Shown here: positions 1 through 12,796 of the stretch, piece by piece
Position numbering within the stretch: the first letter of the stretch is position 1
How the letters are laid out: each line of letters starts with the position of its first letter
DNA from: Lepidodermella squamata
Taxonomy: Eukaryota > Gastrotricha
Length of the DNA stretch: 64,000 nt
Direction: 5' to 3'
Assembly: GCA_047495785.1 (NCBI GenBank)
Contig: JBLDXI010000004.1
Location: 2,418,001-2,482,000, forward strand
Translations under genes and position numbers: made by a program
The notes under the pieces: generated by a model
Told to the model about the DNA's origin: nothing
The model's database searches: none
Seen by the model: the letters and a program-made list of their open reading frames with translations, nothing else

Positions 1-2584
1 AAGCCAATCAACAAGTTCTCGAGCTTGGTTTTCATTAGATTTTCTCGCCAGAGCCAACACATCTTCCCCAGCCCAGGTCAATTGATCGCGAGTTCCATTA
101 GCAGCCGACACTAAATACTTTACAAATTCCAATTGCCCGTATTTAGCCGCGAAATGAATTGGCATCATGCCAAACTGTGCTTCCCGCGCAAACACATTAG
201 CTCCTTTTGAAATTAACAGCCGGGCTACATTCGTTTTGCCAAAATTAGCAGCCCGATGAAGCATTGTCACGTTATTTCCTACCCTAGCAATGTTTACATC
301 AACTCCTTTTTTGAGGAAAAAATCGACAATTTCGTCATAACCAGCCGCAGCAGCTTGATGGCAGGGCAGATTGCGTTTTGCCAAGTCCTCTGCATAGATT
401 ATACTTGCATTCACCTGAACGAAATACTCGACAATAGGCAGAGTGGAAGTTTTGGCGTAGCAAGCTGAATGGATTGGCATGTCCTGCAAATCTTTCGTAG
501 ATCTCGCGAAAATATCAGCCCCCCGTCCTACTAGGTACTTCACGAGGCCAGATTTCGCGAAGCTCGCAGCCCAATGAAGGGGGGTTCGTCCGAATTCTGA
601 ATCTCGTTGGTCGATTAGGGAAGCGTCTTGGTCCAGCATAAAATCTAAAGCTTCGATGTTACCCTTGGCGCAGGCCTGGTGCACGGGGGTTGTTCCATGG
701 CTGTCGAACATTGAAATCAAATTGCGACCCATGATCGGCCACAACAGCTGCAGGGCTTCTTGTCTTCTGTTCAGAACCGCGTAGCCGAGAGGGGAGGTCT
801 TTTCTTCGTTGTCCAAAAGGATAGATTGCCAAGTTGATGGGCTGATTAGCACGTCCTTCGGGACCATTGCCATCAGATCTTCTATCGATCTTGTATCGCC
901 AGATTTCGCAGCAAGTATCAAATTATTAAGCTGTGCAATGTTCGATGAAAACTTGGGCTTTTCTTCCAGTTCAAATTCAAACCTCTTCTTTGTAGGCTCC
1001 TATAGAAGGTTCAGCTATTCTTTGTCCTTCAGTTGTTTGTACGGTTGTAGGCTTCAACGTTGTAGTTGTAGTTGTAGTTGTAGTTGTGGTAGGTCTAGCT
1101 TGGTTAGACCGGGGAACGAATAATCCAATCCAATTTGAGATGTTGCCGCAAATTCGAGTTTGAGCCATGCATGAAATAGAGCTGGGTGAATATACGCCAA
1201 TTTGGATATAGCGGCCGTTGCTTTTACAAAAGATTGGGCTTCCTGGGTTTCCGGCGCAAGAACTGCTTGTACATAATTGTACCTCGGAGGAAAAATTGAT
1301 GCGGCTATCAACTGATTGGCAGGTTTGGTTCGGCAGTATAGAAATGTTCAGCTTCTTCAATACTTTTGAACTATCTGTAAGTGTTTAGCAACGTCATTTA
1401 CACTTTATCATCGAAGGGAAAGATATCTTGAGACCATGAGATCTTAAGTTGGGGAGTGCGCCAAATTGAAAGCTCTAGCGCTAAATGTCCCCAAAGTTCC
1501 CGATTGATAGACCCGAATTCAATATTCAATACCAAACTGTTCCTCTCATTGAGAGGAGTCTATCGATAAAAGGAATTTTAGTGCTCCAGTTTTCGCTGAG
1601 TTACGACTAGTTTAAAATAATTCAAGTTACAGCGTGCCCCATTTTTCAAGTTTGCAACTTTTTCAGGAAAATTTGCTAGCTGTTTTTAATCAGACCAACG
1701 GGAAGAATCATCAAACAGCGCAGAAAATAAATATCTATCGGAGGAAACCCGGAAAACCCCGATGGCAAATGTTTCGGTAAATTTCGGTATTATACCCGTG
1801 GTATAACCTAATTTCTCTTTCCTAATTTATGTTAACGGAAAAATCGAAAATAAAAGTTAAGAAGTTACTTATGGGACACGCTTCAATTGTCAGTCACATA
1901 CATCTGAAAATTCTTGCAATAAATTACTCTCAATGCGAGGAATACTTTTCTATATAACTCGAGCAGAAGTGAAATTCAATTTTATACGAAATGTTCAGTA
2001 ATTAGCTTGAGATGGCGCTTGTCATTAGAGCTACGAGGTAAGACAGTTACATTATAGTTGCATGAACCTGTTTCACTCCAGCTGACGATGGATACATCGG
2101 AGCAGTTTCCGACAGCTGCAGCACATTGAGAATCACTCGGCATATCAATCGAATCGATAAAAGAAGATTCAGGTGACAGGTTAACAGGCGCCGAAAGCCT
2201 AATCAAAGCCGCATCAAACCGCTTCGTCGCTCGATCGTAATTTGGATGAACATAAATTCGGCTAGACTCTCGAAGCTGCTCACCAGGCTCATTTAGCTGC
2301 GCAAAATCGTATCGGCCAAGCCAAGCTCGAGCCATTGTCGCATTTTGAAGGTCGCCTGAAGAGTTGGGAATGCTTACAACACAGCTGGCTGAGGTTAACA
2401 GCCATTGAGGGGCGATCAGTGAAGCGCCACATGTAACAGAAGTTGAGCCTATGGGTATGTTAGGCTTCAATTTGACTGCGAAAGGAAACTCCCCTCTTTG
2501 CTCATGGCTCGACTGAGCATTAACAAACCAAAAACTCAGAGATGACAGTAAAAACAAGCTCTTCATTACTGACAGTGTTAGCAC
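1..2584 (-). CDS. Secreted inactive serine protease homologue fused to ankyrin repeats (copy 1, 3' end outside window)
   Basis: Three exons deduced by hand: 2584-2068, 1374-983 and 930-1, all phase-consistent and matching the paralogue at 9917-7758. The N-terminus is a signal peptide (second Met begins MKSLFLLSSLSF). The first half of a trypsin (S1A) domain follows, then its second half and a Thr-rich linker encoded by a GTTGTA-type repeat (about 1045-1085), then ankyrin repeats running off the left edge. The paralogue suggests only about six codons are missing. The catalytic triad is broken: the His57 motif reads TSASC instead of TAAHC, and GDSGGP reads GNPGSP, so Ser195 is Pro; the Asp102 region (RFDAALI) remains. 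It is therefore a non-enzymatic homologue, possibly a regulator or binding protein. Intron 1 is 693 bp with no recognised content; intron 2 is 52 bp. The donor of intron 1 (GGTTCA) is weaker than in copy 2. Confidence 0.8.
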
Positions 2585-2668
2585 GATTACACACTTTTAA
2601 GGAAAAAATTGGCGGTGTTATACAAGAAAATTCGTGATTATGCAAATGGTGATTCACTCCAACTATCT

Positions 2669-4963
2669 CTAGATAAGACCGAGAAAGATCTGTAGAAAAG
2701 CCACGACTCGTGTCGTATCCTCGCCTTGATCAGCCCGAATAGCGCAACCTAGCGGAGTTTCGCCGTTGAAATTAACCTCCTCCGCTAGCCTTGTGAAATT
2801 CTCGGAGAAGTATTTGACAACAGGCAAACGGCCGTATTCAGCTGCGACGTGAATTGGCATGGAGCCATTCCCGGCTACATTACTCCTTGCCCTGACATTC
2901 GCGCCGCTTCCGGTCAAAAATTGGACCATATCCAAATTTCCATATTTCGAAGCTGCATGAAGCATCGTCCGATTCCATTCGGTACTCCGGCTCTCGATAT
3001 TCATGCCTAGGGTTAGGAAATAGTTTACCACAGCCACGCTACCCCCAGCAGCAGCTCGATGCATAGGGAGATTTCCCTTTGAATCTCTAACAAAAGTTAG
3101 ATTAGGTTGTAGAGACAAAAAGTATTCAACGACCGCCAAATAGCCTTCTTGAGCTGCGATGTGGATTGCGTAACTTTCCCAGCCATTCAAGTTGGATTTC
3201 GCGTTCAAATCCGCTCCCTTTAGCAGCAGATATTTCACGAGGCCTAAATAGCCATAGCTGGCGGCTCCATGTAAAGGAGGCCGGCCGTATTTTCCCTCGC
3301 GTGAATTCACTAACGATGGCATTTTCTCCAACAAGAAAGCGACTGCTAGCGTTGCGTTGTTGTAAGCAGCTCGATGAATTGCTGTTGATTGGTCGTAATC
3401 TGTGAAGTTGATCAGCGCTGTACCCATGATTGGCCATAGCAAATTTAGCACATCGATTTGGTCACGCCGGGCTGCGGCTATCAAAGGTGTTTCTTTGTAT
3501 GGATTCGTTATATTCGGCGATTTCCATAGATTGGGGTCGGATAGGAGCTGGGATGGGTACTTCGCAAGAATCCTTTTAACTTGGTTCAGGACGCCAGAAC
3601 TTGAAGCTTGCAACAAAATCGAAAACTTGTCGAAATTTCCCAGTATCTTTTAAATTTCGAGCTCAGTTTTTCCGGTGACTTACCTCAGATAGCATTGGAA
3701 TTAAATCGTGTACTGTCGTGGTCCTCCTTGTTGCCGTTGCTATTGTTGTTGTTGTTGTTGTTGTTTTTGTTGTAGTCCTTTGAGTTGTAGAGATGGGTAA
3801 GCAGCTTCCAGGTTGGGTCCAAGTTCCATTTCGTGAGCAATTGGTTGTCGAAGGTCCAGATCGAATGTAACTAGAATTGCACTGAAGGACAGCAATAGAC
3901 CCAATTGAAGAATTCGAACCCGAAAGTCGCCCGTTTGGAATAGTTGGTAAAGGTCCACAACCTAGGAAACATTACAACAAAGTTTGATTGTTTCACATTT
4001 TTGAAATTTGATGAAATTAATTAAATTTCAAAATTGAATTTGTTTCAGACCTTGAGGCCTGCTGGATCCATTGATTATTTGATTAATCCATGGCAGAGCT
4101 TCGCAAACTCTTGCATATATGGCAGGTGTAGGCGTAAAAGCACTGCATTTCGAATCACCATAGCTAACTATTCCCAACTGGTACAGACTTCCATCGTACT
4201 TTTTGCAAACCAACGGCCCACCCGAATCGCCAATGCATGTATCCCCATTATCCGGACCCCCGCCAGCACAAAACATGGACTTGTGGAAAGGGATTGATGG
4301 AAACGCTTCGTGGCACCATTCGCTGTAAGACCTAGTATCTAAGTAGACCTTTTGCAGAATTTTCGCCGTTCTATTTGTTTCAACATCGACAACGCCCCAA
4401 CCCATTGCCACTGCTGTTTGGCAGTTATCAACAACTATAGCATCTTCGTAGTATTCTGGATTGCAAACCGAGTTGTCTGGCAAAGGCAATTTGTTGATTT
4501 TCGATTTATCAGTCAAATTCGCTTCAGTTCTCAGTTCGATGAGAGCTAGATCGAATCGCTTCGTCTCGCTTTGGAACCCTGGATGGATGTAAATTTGCTT
4601 CGATACGACAAATTGCTCGCCAGGCTCGCGGAGCTGGAAGTCGTATCTTCCTAGACTGGCTTCAACTGCCGCCGCAGCAATTGCTTCCCCGGTGTACCTA
4701 TCAGTGATTTTGACGCAATGTGCAGCAGTCAGGAGGAAGTTCGCTGAAATAACCGAGGCGCCGCATGATCCTAAAGGTTTACCTGCCCCGTCTCGAATTG
4801 TTAAATAAGCGATGAATGGAAACTCGCCGGGTTCAGCACTAACCCCATTAAGGATACGGTTCGTAGCTCTGAAATCGCTGCTAATGGTTAATTGTAAATT
4901 GAAGAGATGAATGCATAGGTTGGCTAAGAGTTGGCAAGATCTGACACGGCTTTTCGTGTTCAT
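2669..4963 (-). CDS. Secreted trypsin-like protease with sushi domain and ankyrin repeats (copy 1)
   Basis: Exons 4963-4051, 3961-3684 and 3646-2669 join in phase to about 722 residues. After a hydrophobic leader (about residues 8-30) comes an activation site of trypsin type (NR|ILNG) and a complete S1A domain (about 36-300): TAAHC (His57), RFDLALI (Asp102), GDSGGP (Ser195). Asp at position 189 predicts cleavage after Lys/Arg; position 226 is Ala, not the usual Gly. Exon 2 encodes one four-cysteine CCP/sushi module starting CGPLPTIPNGRL and a Thr-rich tail. Exon 3 encodes ankyrin repeats (about 400-722) with seven NxS/T sequons. No start codon sits in the ankyrin exon, and the copy at 12301-9997 has the same junctions, so the fusion is real and not two neighbouring genes. 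Introns are 89 and 37 bp. It lies 84 bp upstream of, and in line with, the dead homologue gene. Confidence 0.87.
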
Positions 4964-7757
4964 GCTGACGATAGTAATCTGCGTAATAAAATTTTGCTTA
5001 TGCGTAATAAAACATGAGTTAAATGCCGCCGTTTATGTCGTGGAAATCTTTATTTCTTTATATGCCGCCATTGTGCACCCAGCAGTTGTAATGCAATGGG
5101 CATACCATGGCTACACGCCTACAGCACTCCAAAGCCCAAAAAGTCATTCAAATCATTGCAACCGCTCGATTCTTGAATAAATTCCATTATCTGGATGCGT
5201 TGACTTGTATTCTGTGTGATTAGTGATTAAAGATTGATAGGCAATGCGCAATACCTGAACGCTGAATTCGGTCAAATTATATAACATTGGAATGCTTTAA
5301 ATTTAGGAAGGCATTAGTCCTTTTAGAAACAGGAGAAGGTTAAGTAATTTTTAGAAGCAGAAGGCTAAAAAGCGAATTAGTGTCTCCAAACCACGATTAA
5401 ACATTAAATACATTAATTTTCTGACTTGATTGATGATTTTCTGTCTGTGTAAGACTATGTACGAACACTACGTAAGACCTACAGTAGGGCTGAGGTGTGG
5501 CGACATCCTAGCTTCGGGATTCCAACCAGAGGAAGGGTGAAAAATCACAGGGGGACCCTTTGGTTTGCTGAAAAACACCTCAGTTCCAGGATTTTATTTC
5601 GCAGAGATACGGCGATTCATATTTAGAGTAAGCTAGTAGTTAGGGATAACATTAGGGTTTGGTCTTTGAATAGTTCATTTTATTTAAATGAATTATTACT
5701 CTTGCGGAACTGTCGTTATCTGAACTAACGCTACGGATTAGTTGTAGAACCGAAATTTGACTCTAATTTACTTTTTAATTTGAAATTACATTTATAAATT
5801 GTTAATTAGTAGTAAATATGTCAAAAGATGTTCACTCAAATTTCAGTAAAGCCATATAGCCATCCCCCTTGTAAAAATGGACGATGCTACGGAGCAGGCC
5901 TGTAATGCGCCTGTAAAGCTGGCTGGGCTGGGGCCACCTGTAATCAACGTGAGACAACATTCTTTCCTATCATTGCTTTGAAACAAACTAATAGCCTGTT
6001 GATCAGAGATCTGTGGGTCTGTGACTTGCCCGACTACGGCTTACTGCACCGCACCTAACACTTGACAAATGGAGGACTGGTGCCGGTTGTGAAAAAGGCA
6101 AGTCGAAGTAGCCCCTGCTGCATTGATAGGCGAAGCTACTAGGGCAAATACCACTTTGGAGCAAACAGAATGACGTGAAAAGTGTCGCGTAACATATGCG
6201 TTTTCGAGTAGCCCGCTTCTTTCCGCTAAGCATAAATGTATAACTTATTGCCCTCTTCGTATTCCCTTTACTCAACCATAATATGCCATGTTTCTTAGTT
6301 ATGTGCGATTGTGCGGTGGCCGAGCGATGTGCGGGCAAGCTGTGTGATTGTCCTGACGGCACGCAGAGGCGAGATTGCAACAACCAGAGTGACGACGATC
6401 TCTAGATATGTCCTACAACGGACAGCCTAACTATCCTTAGGATTAGATACACACTTCACTATTCACTATTCATGCTTTGCGGACTTAATTTAGCTTCAGC
6501 TATATGACAATAATTTGGATTCTGCCAGCGGAAATACAACCTTTTTTTTATCAGCTATACTTAACGTTGCAATCTGATAGTGAATAAGTGCAATTACCCG
6601 GTCAGGCCCGTAATATATCCGAATGTTTTTAATTTTTAATGTGAAATCATTCCTCCCAGCGGTTTTTACCTCATCCTTTTTTTCATTTTTTACATTAACA
6701 CTTGTACGCCCGGATGAAGAGAATCATAGTCAAAGGTGGTCGGTCCTATTTTTGTGCTTTTGTGTTCAAATCAACCCTGGAGTCGCCATGGCTGAAGCGC
6801 CGTTCGAAAAAGGAAGCTTCTAGAAGCTAGAATACCAGAACATTTATCACAACAGCGCTGAGAAAACCAGGGAGTAATCGATCCACCCAATATTTCTAAT
6901 AACGGCGTCACCTTGTGTGGCAAGGCAGAAAAACATCAGCATCGACCCGAACCTTGCGGCAAAACCGTTGTTTCGTGCCAGTACCTTGCACCTTGCACAT
7001 CACCTGAATGAAAAAAATGCCTTCAAGTATACATGATTATTCACCCGGCGTTGTTTTATCTTGATATCGAGCGTGCTAAAATAAGCGAAGAGCCTACTGA
7101 ATCCTGAAACTCCTAAAATCCTAATTCGCTTGATATCAGCTGGGAGCTGGATTCAGGCGTGTGAGTGGGGGCAATCAAATCTAATCATTTAAAATAGAAA
7201 ACTCCCATTTTTTATTTATTCACAATTCAACAGTTTTAAGAGGTCTCTTGTAGGCTAAACAAGTTTTGAATGAAAGTTTTGTGGTTCGAACCTCGGCCTC
7301 CTGTACATCACTCAGCTATTTTTTCCACTGAGCAACAGAAGACAACTGTTTTTTGTTCTCACTATTTGGTTCATATTTTCTTCTTTCATGGGAAACTTTG
7401 AATTTTTTCATTCCGAGAATACTTATTAGCTGTTTTAAGCTTCACTTTATATCGAAAGCGTGTTGGCGTATCTGTTGAGCTTCATTGCTCGGTGACTGAT
7501 TACATACACGCAATCGAATCTCACTATAGTCCAACCCCAGAACAGTTGAGCCTGCTTCAGAGACCCGTTAAAACCTGGCTTACTGCAAATACAAACACAT
7601 TCGAGTTTGTGAACGTTTAAAAATGCAATAGTATTAAGAAATAAGGAAAAAACATTTACACTGCGTTAAATCATTGCTCTTTTTACATCAACTTTTTCAC
7701 TTCTGTTTGTGCGCATCCCTTTAGTTTTGCCAGTCAGCATATTGTAAACATTAGACC
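4964..7757. other. Intergenic spacer between the two duplicated protease-ankyrin modules
   Basis: No convincing gene on either strand. Short open frames exist (for example 6003-6383 minus) but show no domain, no splice partners and no similarity to other parts of the window. The 5' flank of the 4963 gene contains AATAAAA-rich sequence. The stretch 7600-7757 should hold the 3' end of the preceding downstream copy or the promoter-distal flank of the 7758 gene. Base composition is unremarkable. Confidence 0.5.
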
Positions 7758-9917
7758 TCAAAATGAAGCTCCGTTGGAAAGCCAATCAACAAGTTCTCTA
7801 GCTTGGTTTTCCTTGGATTTTCTTGCCAGGGCCAACGCATCTTCTCCACCCCATGTCACTTGATCACGAGTTCCATTGACAGCCGACACCAAATACTGCA
7901 CGAATTCCAATTGGCCGTATTTTGCCGCAATATGAATTGGCATCATGCCGAAATCAGTTTCCCTTGCAAAAGCATTCGCCCCTCTTGACATCAATAACCG
8001 GGCGACATTCGTTTTGCCGAACATCGCAGCTCGATGAAGCATTGTCACATTATCGCCCAGCCTACCAACATTCACTCCAACCCCCTTTTTCAGGAAAAAA
8101 TCAGCAATATCGTCATAACCCGCCGCAGCAGCTTGATGGCAGGGCAGATTTCCTTTCGCTAAGTCCTTTGCATAGATCAAACTTGAATTCAATTGAACGA
8201 AATACTCGACAATTGGCAGAGTGGAAGGTTTGCCGTAGCAAGCTGAATGAATAGCTAGGTCCTGCAAATCCTTAGTGGATCTCGCGAAAATATTCGCTCC
8301 CCTTGCGACTAAGTATTTCACAATTCCAGATTTCGCGAAGCTCGCCGCCCAATGAAGCGGGGTTCGTCCGAATTCCGAATCGCGTTGGTCGATTAGCGAC
8401 GCGTCCTGGTCCAGCATGAAGTCTAGGGCATCGACGTTACCCAGAGCGGAGGCTTGGTGGACGGGTGTTGTTCCATGGCTGTCGAACGTTGAAATCAACT
8501 GACGGCCCATGATCGGCCACAAAAGCTGAAGGGCGTCTTGTTTTCTGTTCAGGACAGCGTAGCCGAAAGGCGAGGTCTTTTCGCTGTTGTTCAAAAGGTT
8601 CGATTGCCAAGTTGTTGGGCTGAGTAGCACGTCCCTCGGAACCATTGCCAATAAGTCTTCTATCGACCTTAAATCCCCAGATTTCGCTGCTAGTATCAAA
8701 TTATCGAGCTGAAGAATATTCAATTAAAAGAAAGGGTTGTCCTGAAACTTCAAGCCAAACTTCTTCTTTGAACGCTCCAACTAAAGGTTCAATAGTTTGC
8801 TGTGCCAAGATTTGGACGTTTGTAGTTTGGGTAGTTGTAGGCTTTGATGTTGTTGTTGCGGGTCTTGTTTGGTTAGACTTTGGTGGAAGAATGACGAACA
8901 ATTTAATCCAATTGAGAATATTGCTGCAGATTCGAGTGTGAACCATGCATGAGGTTGAGTTTAGCGAGGATATTCCTATTTGGATAAAGCGGCTGTTGTA
9001 TTTGTCTTTGCAAACGATAGGGCTTCCTGGATTGCCAATGCACAAGCTGCTGGTGCATAATTGATCGGAAGAAGAATCGATTGATTGACAGGTTTCGAAT
9101 GGCAGAATAGACACGTTGAGCTTCGACAACAGTTTCGAACCATCTGAGAGTATTAAAGAACATTATTCACTCATTCTCGTAGTTCGAATGGAAATGAAAT
9201 TTTCCGAGACCTTGAGATCCTTACTTGATTTGAGCCTAATCGAGGATTCCCAAAGATTCCCGGTAGTTGTGGTTATTTTAATGACAAGTTTCTATTTTTA
9301 TGACCAACTGGCAAATCTCAACTTCGGAACCGTAGACGCGAATTCGATACTGAACGATTTCTCTCAGTGAAACGGTCTATTAGTATTAGCTACAAACTGG
9401 AGAAAGGTTCAGTACCTGTTTCACTCCAGCTGACCATAGAAATATCGGAGCAGTTTTCTATAGCTGCCTTACAAATCGAATTGCCCGGCAAATCGACTGA
9501 ATCGATGAAAGGAGATTCAGCAAGGTTAACAGGCGCAGAAAGCCTAATCAAAGCAGCGTCAAACCGCTTCGTCACTCGGTCGTAATTCGGATGGACGTAG
9601 ATTCGATTGGACTCTCGAAGCTGTTCGCCAGGCTCATTCAGCAACGCAAAATCGTATCGGCCGATCCAAGCTCGAGACGTTGTCGCGTTTCGAAGCTCAC
9701 CAAATATGTTGGGAATGCTTACAACGCAGCTGGCTGAAGTTAACAGCCATTGCGAGGCGATCAGTGAAGCGCCGCAGACAACAGAAGTTGGCTCACTGGG
9801 CAGAATGGGCTTCAATTTAACTGCAAAAGGGTATTCCCCTCTTTGAGCATTGCCAAACCAAAAACTCAAAGATAACAGTAAAAACAAGCTCTTCATTAAT
9901 GACAGATTAATTTGCAT
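7758..9917 (-). CDS. Secreted inactive serine protease homologue fused to ankyrin repeats (copy 2, complete)
   Basis: Exons 9917-9416, 9143-8761 and 8708-7758 give about 611 residues; introns are 272 and 52 bp. A signal peptide (MKSLFLLLSLSFWFGNA) leads into a trypsin fold whose catalytic residues are lost: TSASC in place of TAAHC and GNPGSP in place of GDSGGP, with RFDAALI kept at Asp102. A Thr/Pro-rich linker (TRPATTTSKPTTTQTT) links to about eight ankyrin repeats with motifs such as GTTPVHQAS and GRTPLHWAAS. Intron 1 interrupts the protease domain just after the WSET segment, the same point as in copy 1. The enzyme cannot be active by the classical mechanism. Roles known for such homologues elsewhere (cofactor, decoy, adhesion) are inference. 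Either of two N-terminal Met codons seven residues apart could start it. Confidence 0.88.
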
Positions 9918-9996
9918 GAATTGAACACGATTAACACAGCTTTAAGGAAAAAATGACGCAGTTTTACTACAAATTTCGTGATAAACAATTGATGAT

Positions 9997-12301
9997 TCAT
10001 CTTTTGGTAGGGCTGAGAAAGTTCCTTAGAAAAGCGACGACCTGAGTTGTATCCTCGCCTTGATCAGTTCGAATTGCGCAATCCAACGGAGTTTCGCCCC
10101 TGAAATTGATTTCCTCCGCCAATCCAGCAAAATTCTCGGAAAAATATTTGACCACGGGCAAACGGCCGTATTCTGCTGCGACGTGAATTGGCATAGAGCC
10201 ATTTCCGGCTATATTACTCCTTGCTCTAACATTCGCGCCTTTTACGGTCAAAAACATGACCATATCCGAATTTCCCCATCTCGAAGCTGCATGTAGCATG
10301 GTCCGATTGAATTCAGTATTCCGGCTCTCGATATTAAGGCCTAGGGTTAGGAAATAGTTTACCACGGCAATGCTACCCCCAGCAGCAGCTCGAAGCATTG
10401 GGATGTTACCCTTCGAATCCTTAACAACAGCTTGATTGGGCTGTAGAGACATGAAGTATTCAACGACCGCCAAATGGCCTTCCTGCGCTGCGAGGTGGAT
10501 TGCGTAACTTTCCCAGCCATCCAAGTTGGATTTCGCATTCAAATCCGCCCCTTTTTGCAGCAGAAACTTAACGAGGCTCAAATAGCCGTAGCTAGCAGCT
10601 CCATGTAAAGGCGGTCTGCCGTATTTGCCCTCACGTGAATTTACTAAAGACGGCATCTGTTCTAGGAGGAAAGCGACCGACAGCGATGCGTTGTTGTAAA
10701 CTGCCCGATGAATCGCTGTTGATTGGTCGAAGTCTGTGGCGTTTATCAGGGCTGTGCCCATGATTGGCCATAGCAAGTTGAGCACGTCGATTTGGTCACG
10801 GCGAGCTGCGGCTATTAAGGGCGTTTCTTTGTAGGGGTTCGTTATATTTTGCGATTTCCAAAGATCCGGGTCTGATAGGCGCCGAGATGGATATTTAGCG
10901 AGAATCCTTTTCACTTCGTTCAGATCGCCAGAACTCGATGCTTGCAACAAAATTTTGAACTTTTCATAATTTCTCTTAATTTTAACGGTGGAACTAAGCT
11001 TTTTTGACGACTTACGTCAGATAGCATAGGCATTAAATTGTAAATTGTCGTGGTCCTCAATGTTGTAGCCCTTTGAGTTGTAGAGATGGGTGTAGTCCTT
11101 TGAGTTGTAGAGACGGGTAAGCAGGTACCAGGTTGGGTCCAAGTTCCACTTCGAGAGCAAGAGATTGTCGAAGGTCCAGATCGAATGTAACCCGAATAGC
11201 ATTGAAGGAAAGCTATCGACCCAATTGAAGAATTTGAACCAACAATTCGCCCGTTTTGAATTGCTGGCAACGCTCCACAATCTAAAAAAGATTATTTTTT
11301 CAAACATTTTTGAAATTTATTGAATTTGAAAATTCAAATGAATTAAAAACTAGAAAAATTTGATAAAATCCAGATTTCCGACCTTGAGACCTTGAGGTGG
11401 TTTCATTGATAACTTGATAAATCCAGGGCAAAGCTTCGCAAACCCTCGCATAGATGCCAGGAATAGATTCGTAAGCACTGCACTTCGAATCACCATAGCT
11501 AACAATCCCCAACTGGTACAAACTTCCATCGTACTTTTTGCAGACCAACGGCCCACCGGAGTCGCCCATGCAAGTATCCCCATTATCTGGACCCCCGCCA
11601 GCACAGAAAAATGACTTATGAAACGGGATTGATTGAAACACGTCCTGGCACCATTCGCTGTAGGACCTTGTGTCTAGGTAGACCTTTTGCAGAATTTTCG
11701 CCGTCCTATTCGTTCGAATATCAACAACTCCCCAGCCCATTGCAACTGCAGTTTGGCAATTATCAACAACTATTGCCTCTTCGTAGTATTCAGGATTGCA
11801 AACAGAGCTATCTGGCAGAGGCAACTTGTTGATTATCGATTTTTCAGTGAAATTCACCTCATTTCTCAATTCTATCAAGGCAAAGTCGAATCGTTTTGTC
11901 TCGCGTTGGAACCCTGGATGGACGTAAATTTGCTGCGATTCCAGAAACTGTTCGCCCGGCTCGCGGAAAAGCTGGAGGTCGTATCTCCCTAGTCTAGCCT
12001 GAACTCTCGCAGCTAAATTTGTTTCCCCAGTGTATTTGTCGGCGATTTTGACGCAATGAGCAGCAGTTAGGAGAAAATTCGCTGAAATAACCGAGGCTCC
12101 GCATGTTCCTATAGCTTGACCCGTAACGTCTCTGATCGTTAAATGGGCGATGAATGGAAATTCGCCGGGTTCAGCACTCACTCCATTGTGGATGCGTTCC
12201 GTAGCTTGAAGATCACTGCTAAAGGTTAATTGTAGATTGATGAGGTGAACGCATAGGTTGGCTAAGAGTTGGCAAGATCTGACACGGCTTTTCGTGTTCA
12301 T
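9997..12301 (-). CDS. Secreted trypsin-like protease with sushi domain and ankyrin repeats (copy 2)
   Basis: Exons 12301-11383, 11281-11016 and 10974-9997 give about 720 residues, with introns of 101 and 41 bp. Layout is leader, activation site ER|IHNG, S1A protease with TAAHC, RFDFALI and GDSGGP (triad complete, Asp189 present, Gly226 restored relative to copy 1), one sushi domain (CGALPAIQNGRIV onward), Thr-rich spacer and ankyrin repeats. The ankyrin exon is exactly as long (978 bp) as in copy 1. The upstream flank 12302-12400 is A/T rich with no clear TATA. It stands head-to-tail 79 bp upstream of the dead homologue gene at 9917, as in the other module, so the pair moved as one unit. Confidence 0.88.
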
Positions 12302-12796
12302 GCTAACGATGATAATCTGCTTTTTGCTGCTTTAAACAAGCATTTGTAAACATGCATGTGTTTAATTCTATGACGTCATGAATGTGATTTTAATCACAGC
12401 TATCAAGAAATTCCAACTACAGAATGTTATATTAAATAGGCCACCAGTTTACTGAAGCAGTGTGCAAGTACAGCGTGCATGGATAGACTTGAAATTGAGA
12501 CTCAATTTCGCCTAATTAAGTGTGCACACAGTGGCAAATGTGCGACTATAGAGAATTAAAGATTTCCCTTCCGAGTTCAAAACATTAAAGGCATCCATTA
12601 TTTTCTTTTATTCTATTATTATTTTATTTTATTATTAAATATTCCATATTTATTATGGAAAAGAAGTACCTATATAATTGTAGGACAAGAGCGATATAGG
12701 ACATCTGCAAATGACATAAAATCAGCGTTATTACTTCGAACAGTAATTATAAAGTTTCCTAGGTAGTGATTAAGCAATATATATTTCAATCATGTA
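12302..12796. other. Intergenic, nothing recognised
   Basis: About 500 bp between the start of the protease-sushi-ankyrin gene and the end of the kinase-ankyrin gene. Contains a TGACGTCA-type palindrome (TGACGTCATG near 12371) that could serve as a CRE-like promoter site, and an AT-rich tract at 12600-12660. No coding signal seen. Confidence 0.4.

Noticed and set aside
6003-6383. 126-codon minus-strand open frame in the intergenic spacer
   Set aside because: No domain, no signal peptide, no splice partners and no similarity to other frames in the window.
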